The notes beneath the pieces are model-generated. The model worked only from the letters and a program-made list of their open reading frames with translations, made no database searches and was not told the origin of the DNA. A stretch of DNA of 64,000 nt from contig NZ_JABUHN010000005.1 in NCBI RefSeq assembly GCF_013328815.1, positions 1-64,000 on the forward strand, written 5' to 3'. Made by a program: the position numbers and the translations under genes. The stretch comes from Tabrizicola fusiformis. Its GTDB lineage: Bacteria > Pseudomonadota > Alphaproteobacteria > Rhodobacterales > Rhodobacteraceae. This document shows positions 62,584 to 64,000 of this stretch, piece after piece. Numbering within the stretch: the stretch's first letter is position 1; the number at the start of each line of letters is the position of its first letter.

Positions 62584-63482
62584 GCGCGGCACTTCCCCTT
62601 GGCGAAAACCAGACCGAACTTGCCCGCGACGCGCGGGTGGAGCGGGCTTTGGCCTTTGCGCTGGCACTGCCCTGCCTGATCGTGGTGGCGCTCTGTGTGC
62701 TGATCCCCTGCGGCTGGCTGTTCTATCTGTCGGCCTTCGGCAATGACGGCAGCCTGAGCTGGGAGAATTACGAACGGGTGTCGTCGGGCGCGAGCTATGG
62801 GCGGATATTTATCACCACGTTTGAAGTCAGCCTGCTGACCGTGCTGGCCTGCGTGGGGATCGGCGTGCCCTTCGCGGCCTTTGTCAACAGCCTGCCGCCG
62901 CGGGTGGCGGGGCTGTTCGTGGCGGCGGTGCTGCTGCCGTTCTGGACCTCGCTTCTGGTACGGGCCTATGCGTGGCTGGTGCTGTTGCAGCGCAACGGGC
63001 TGATCAACACCGCGCTGATCGACATGGGGCTGACCGAGGCGCCGCTGGATCTGGCGTTCAACTGGTTTTCCACTGTGCTGGGCATGACCCATATCATGCT
63101 GCCCATCTTCATCCTGCCGGTGCTGGGCGCGATGCGTAACATTGACCCCGGCATGATACGGGCAGCGGCGAGCATGGGGGCAAGCTGGGGGCTGACGATG
63201 CGGCGGGTTTTCCTGCCGCTCGCGGCGCCGGGGATCATCGCGGGGGCGATCCTCGTCTTTGTGATGAGCCTTGGTTTCTATGTCACCCCGGCCATTCTGG
63301 GCGGCGGCAATGTGCAGGTGATCTCGATGCGGATTGCGCGGAGCCTGTCAAACTTCTCCAACTGGGGCGCGGCGAGTGCGCTGGGCGTGCTGTTGCTGCT
63401 GTTCACCGGAGCCTTGCTGGCGCTGGGGCTGATGGCGCAGCGGCTGATCCTTGGCGCGCGGAAAGGGCAGGACCATGCTTGA
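62580..63482 (+). CDS. ABC transporter permease (PotB type)
   Basis: A 300-residue membrane protein with about six hydrophobic segments, and the EAA-like loop AAASMGASWGLTMRRVFLPLAAPGI (around residue 200) that contacts the ATPase. The start ATG at 62580 overlaps the ATPase stop by ATGA. The N-terminal 25 residues are polar, then ALALPCLIVVALCVLIPCGWLFYL forms the first helix. Overlaps the next gene by eight bases. Confidence 0.94.
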   Translation: MSAALPLGENQTELARDARVERALAFALALPCLIVVALCVLIPCGWLFYLSAFGNDGSLSWENYERVSSGASYGRIFITTFEVSLLTVLACVGIGVPFAAFVNSLPPRVAGLFVAAVLLPFWTSLLVRAYAWLVLLQRNGLINTALIDMGLTEAPLDLAFNWFSTVLGMTHIMLPIFILPVLGAMRNIDPGMIRAAASMGASWGLTMRRVFLPLAAPGIIAGAILVFVMSLGFYVTPAILGGGNVQVISMRIARSLSNFSNWGAASALGVLLLLFTGALLALGLMAQRLILGARKGQDHA

Positions 63483-64000
63483 CGGATTTCAGCACAGCCC
63501 CCTGATGACCGGGCTTAAATGGGGGCTGGCCCTGCTCTTGGTGGCGTTTCTGGCGGCGCCGTCCTTTATCGTGGTGCCAATGTCGTTTTCGGCGGGCGAG
63601 TTCCTGCAATTCCCGCCGCAGGAGTATTCGCTGCGCTGGTATCGCAACTTTGCCGGGTCGATCACCTGGACCAGTGCGGCACGCGCCTCGGCCATTGCGG
63701 CGGTGCTGACGACGCTGATTGCGGTGCCGATCGGGGTGCTGGCTGCCTACGGGGTGATGCAGCTCGGCCGGCGGATGCGGATGCTGGTGGGCGGGCTGAT
63801 CGTGCTGCCGGCGGTGATCCCGGCGATCCTGATTGCGGTCGGCATGTTCTTTGTGTTGGCGCGGGCGGGGATGCTGGGCACCATGGCGGGGCTGGTGCTG
63901 GGCCATGTGGCGCTGGCCATTCCGGTGGTCTTTGTGGTGATGACGGCGGCCTTCAGCCAGTTCGACTTTGCTCAGGAAAAGGCGGCGCGCAGTCTGGGCG
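63475..64000 (+). CDS. ABC transporter permease (PotC type), truncated by window edge
   Basis: The first 175 codons of a second permease. MLDGFQHSPLMTGLKWGLALLLVAFLAAPSFIVVPMSFS forms the first helix, and RMLVGGLIVLPAVIPAILIAVGMFFVLARAG and GLVLGHVALAIPVVFVVMTAAF follow; the EAA loop begins at AQEKAARSLG at the edge. The ATG at 63475 lies within the end of the PotB-type gene. Completes an SBP-ATPase-permease-permease importer. Confidence 0.93.
   Translation, partial: MLDGFQHSPLMTGLKWGLALLLVAFLAAPSFIVVPMSFSAGEFLQFPPQEYSLRWYRNFAGSITWTSAARASAIAAVLTTLIAVPIGVLAAYGVMQLGRRMRMLVGGLIVLPAVIPAILIAVGMFFVLARAGMLGTMAGLVLGHVALAIPVVFVVMTAAFSQFDFAQEKAARSLG

Overview
The window is high-GC chromosomal DNA from an alphaproteobacterium, most likely Rhodobacterales (Rhodobacteraceae/Paracoccaceae, the Rhodobacter-Gemmobacter-Paracoccus side). 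The clues are a GcrA cell-cycle regulator at the left edge, an LdtR-type MarR regulator, a SAM-II riboswitch before metZ, GTP cyclohydrolase FolE2, a FolB with a long C-terminal extension, a small gene nested between glyQ and glyS, a c550-type cytochrome gene next to ctaD, and short intergenic repeats that I associate with this order. I see no transposase, integrase, phage gene, CRISPR array or rRNA. The window is mostly core genome, with a few unusual proteins and one accessory-looking catabolic/transport locus at the right end. No stretch longer than about 300 bases lacks a gene.

Layout. 0-8 kb: gcrA (cut by the edge), an RraB-like small protein, ldtR, sdhE, aspartate aminotransferase, a VOC protein, then a leftward Nudix-apt-mtnP purine/methylthioadenosine salvage cluster, a flavin reductase, a GNAT and an EcsC protein. 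8-22.5 kb: yciB, ftsY, a YhhN protein, an AlkB-like membrane monooxygenase with a small secreted protein behind it, xseA, an excalibur protein, purD, lysC, ptsP (GAF plus enzyme I of the nitrogen PTS), an orphan hypothetical, an alpha/beta hydrolase, and metZ under a SAM-II riboswitch followed by an intrinsic terminator. 22.5-40 kb: folE2, trkH, a secreted SPOR/peptidoglycan-binding protein with a dead trypsin-like domain, glyQ-DUF6446-glyS (glyS carries a low-GC in-frame insertion), a PPDK-like protein with a degenerate ATP-grasp domain, a SleB cell-wall hydrolase, folB-folP-glmM and an aldehyde dehydrogenase.

40-56.4 kb: ilvC divergent from two overlapping Lrp/AsnC genes, a class V aminotransferase, a Hint-domain protein, a UbiH-like hydroxylase, a HAD phosphatase, a GntR regulator, a glycosyltransferase fused to an MshEN domain, carA, yqeY, two GFA-family proteins in all, ctaD with its cytochrome c, lipB and tRNA-Leu(GAG). 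56.4-64 kb: a tightly packed leftward operon (VOC protein, RraA-family aldolase-like protein, GMC oxidoreductase, SxxK serine hydrolase) divergent from a rightward polyamine-type ABC importer (binding protein, ATPase, two permeases, the last cut by the window edge). This looks like uptake plus breakdown of an unidentified compound and is the best candidate for an uncharacterised system.

Four families of short palindromic intergenic repeats run through the window: an about 24-bp palindrome (5 copies), an 82-bp imperfect inverted repeat (2 copies), a GC-rich element ending in a CATCTTGGC-type motif (4 copies), and arrays of two or three adjacent palindromes of 20-22 bp (3 arrays).
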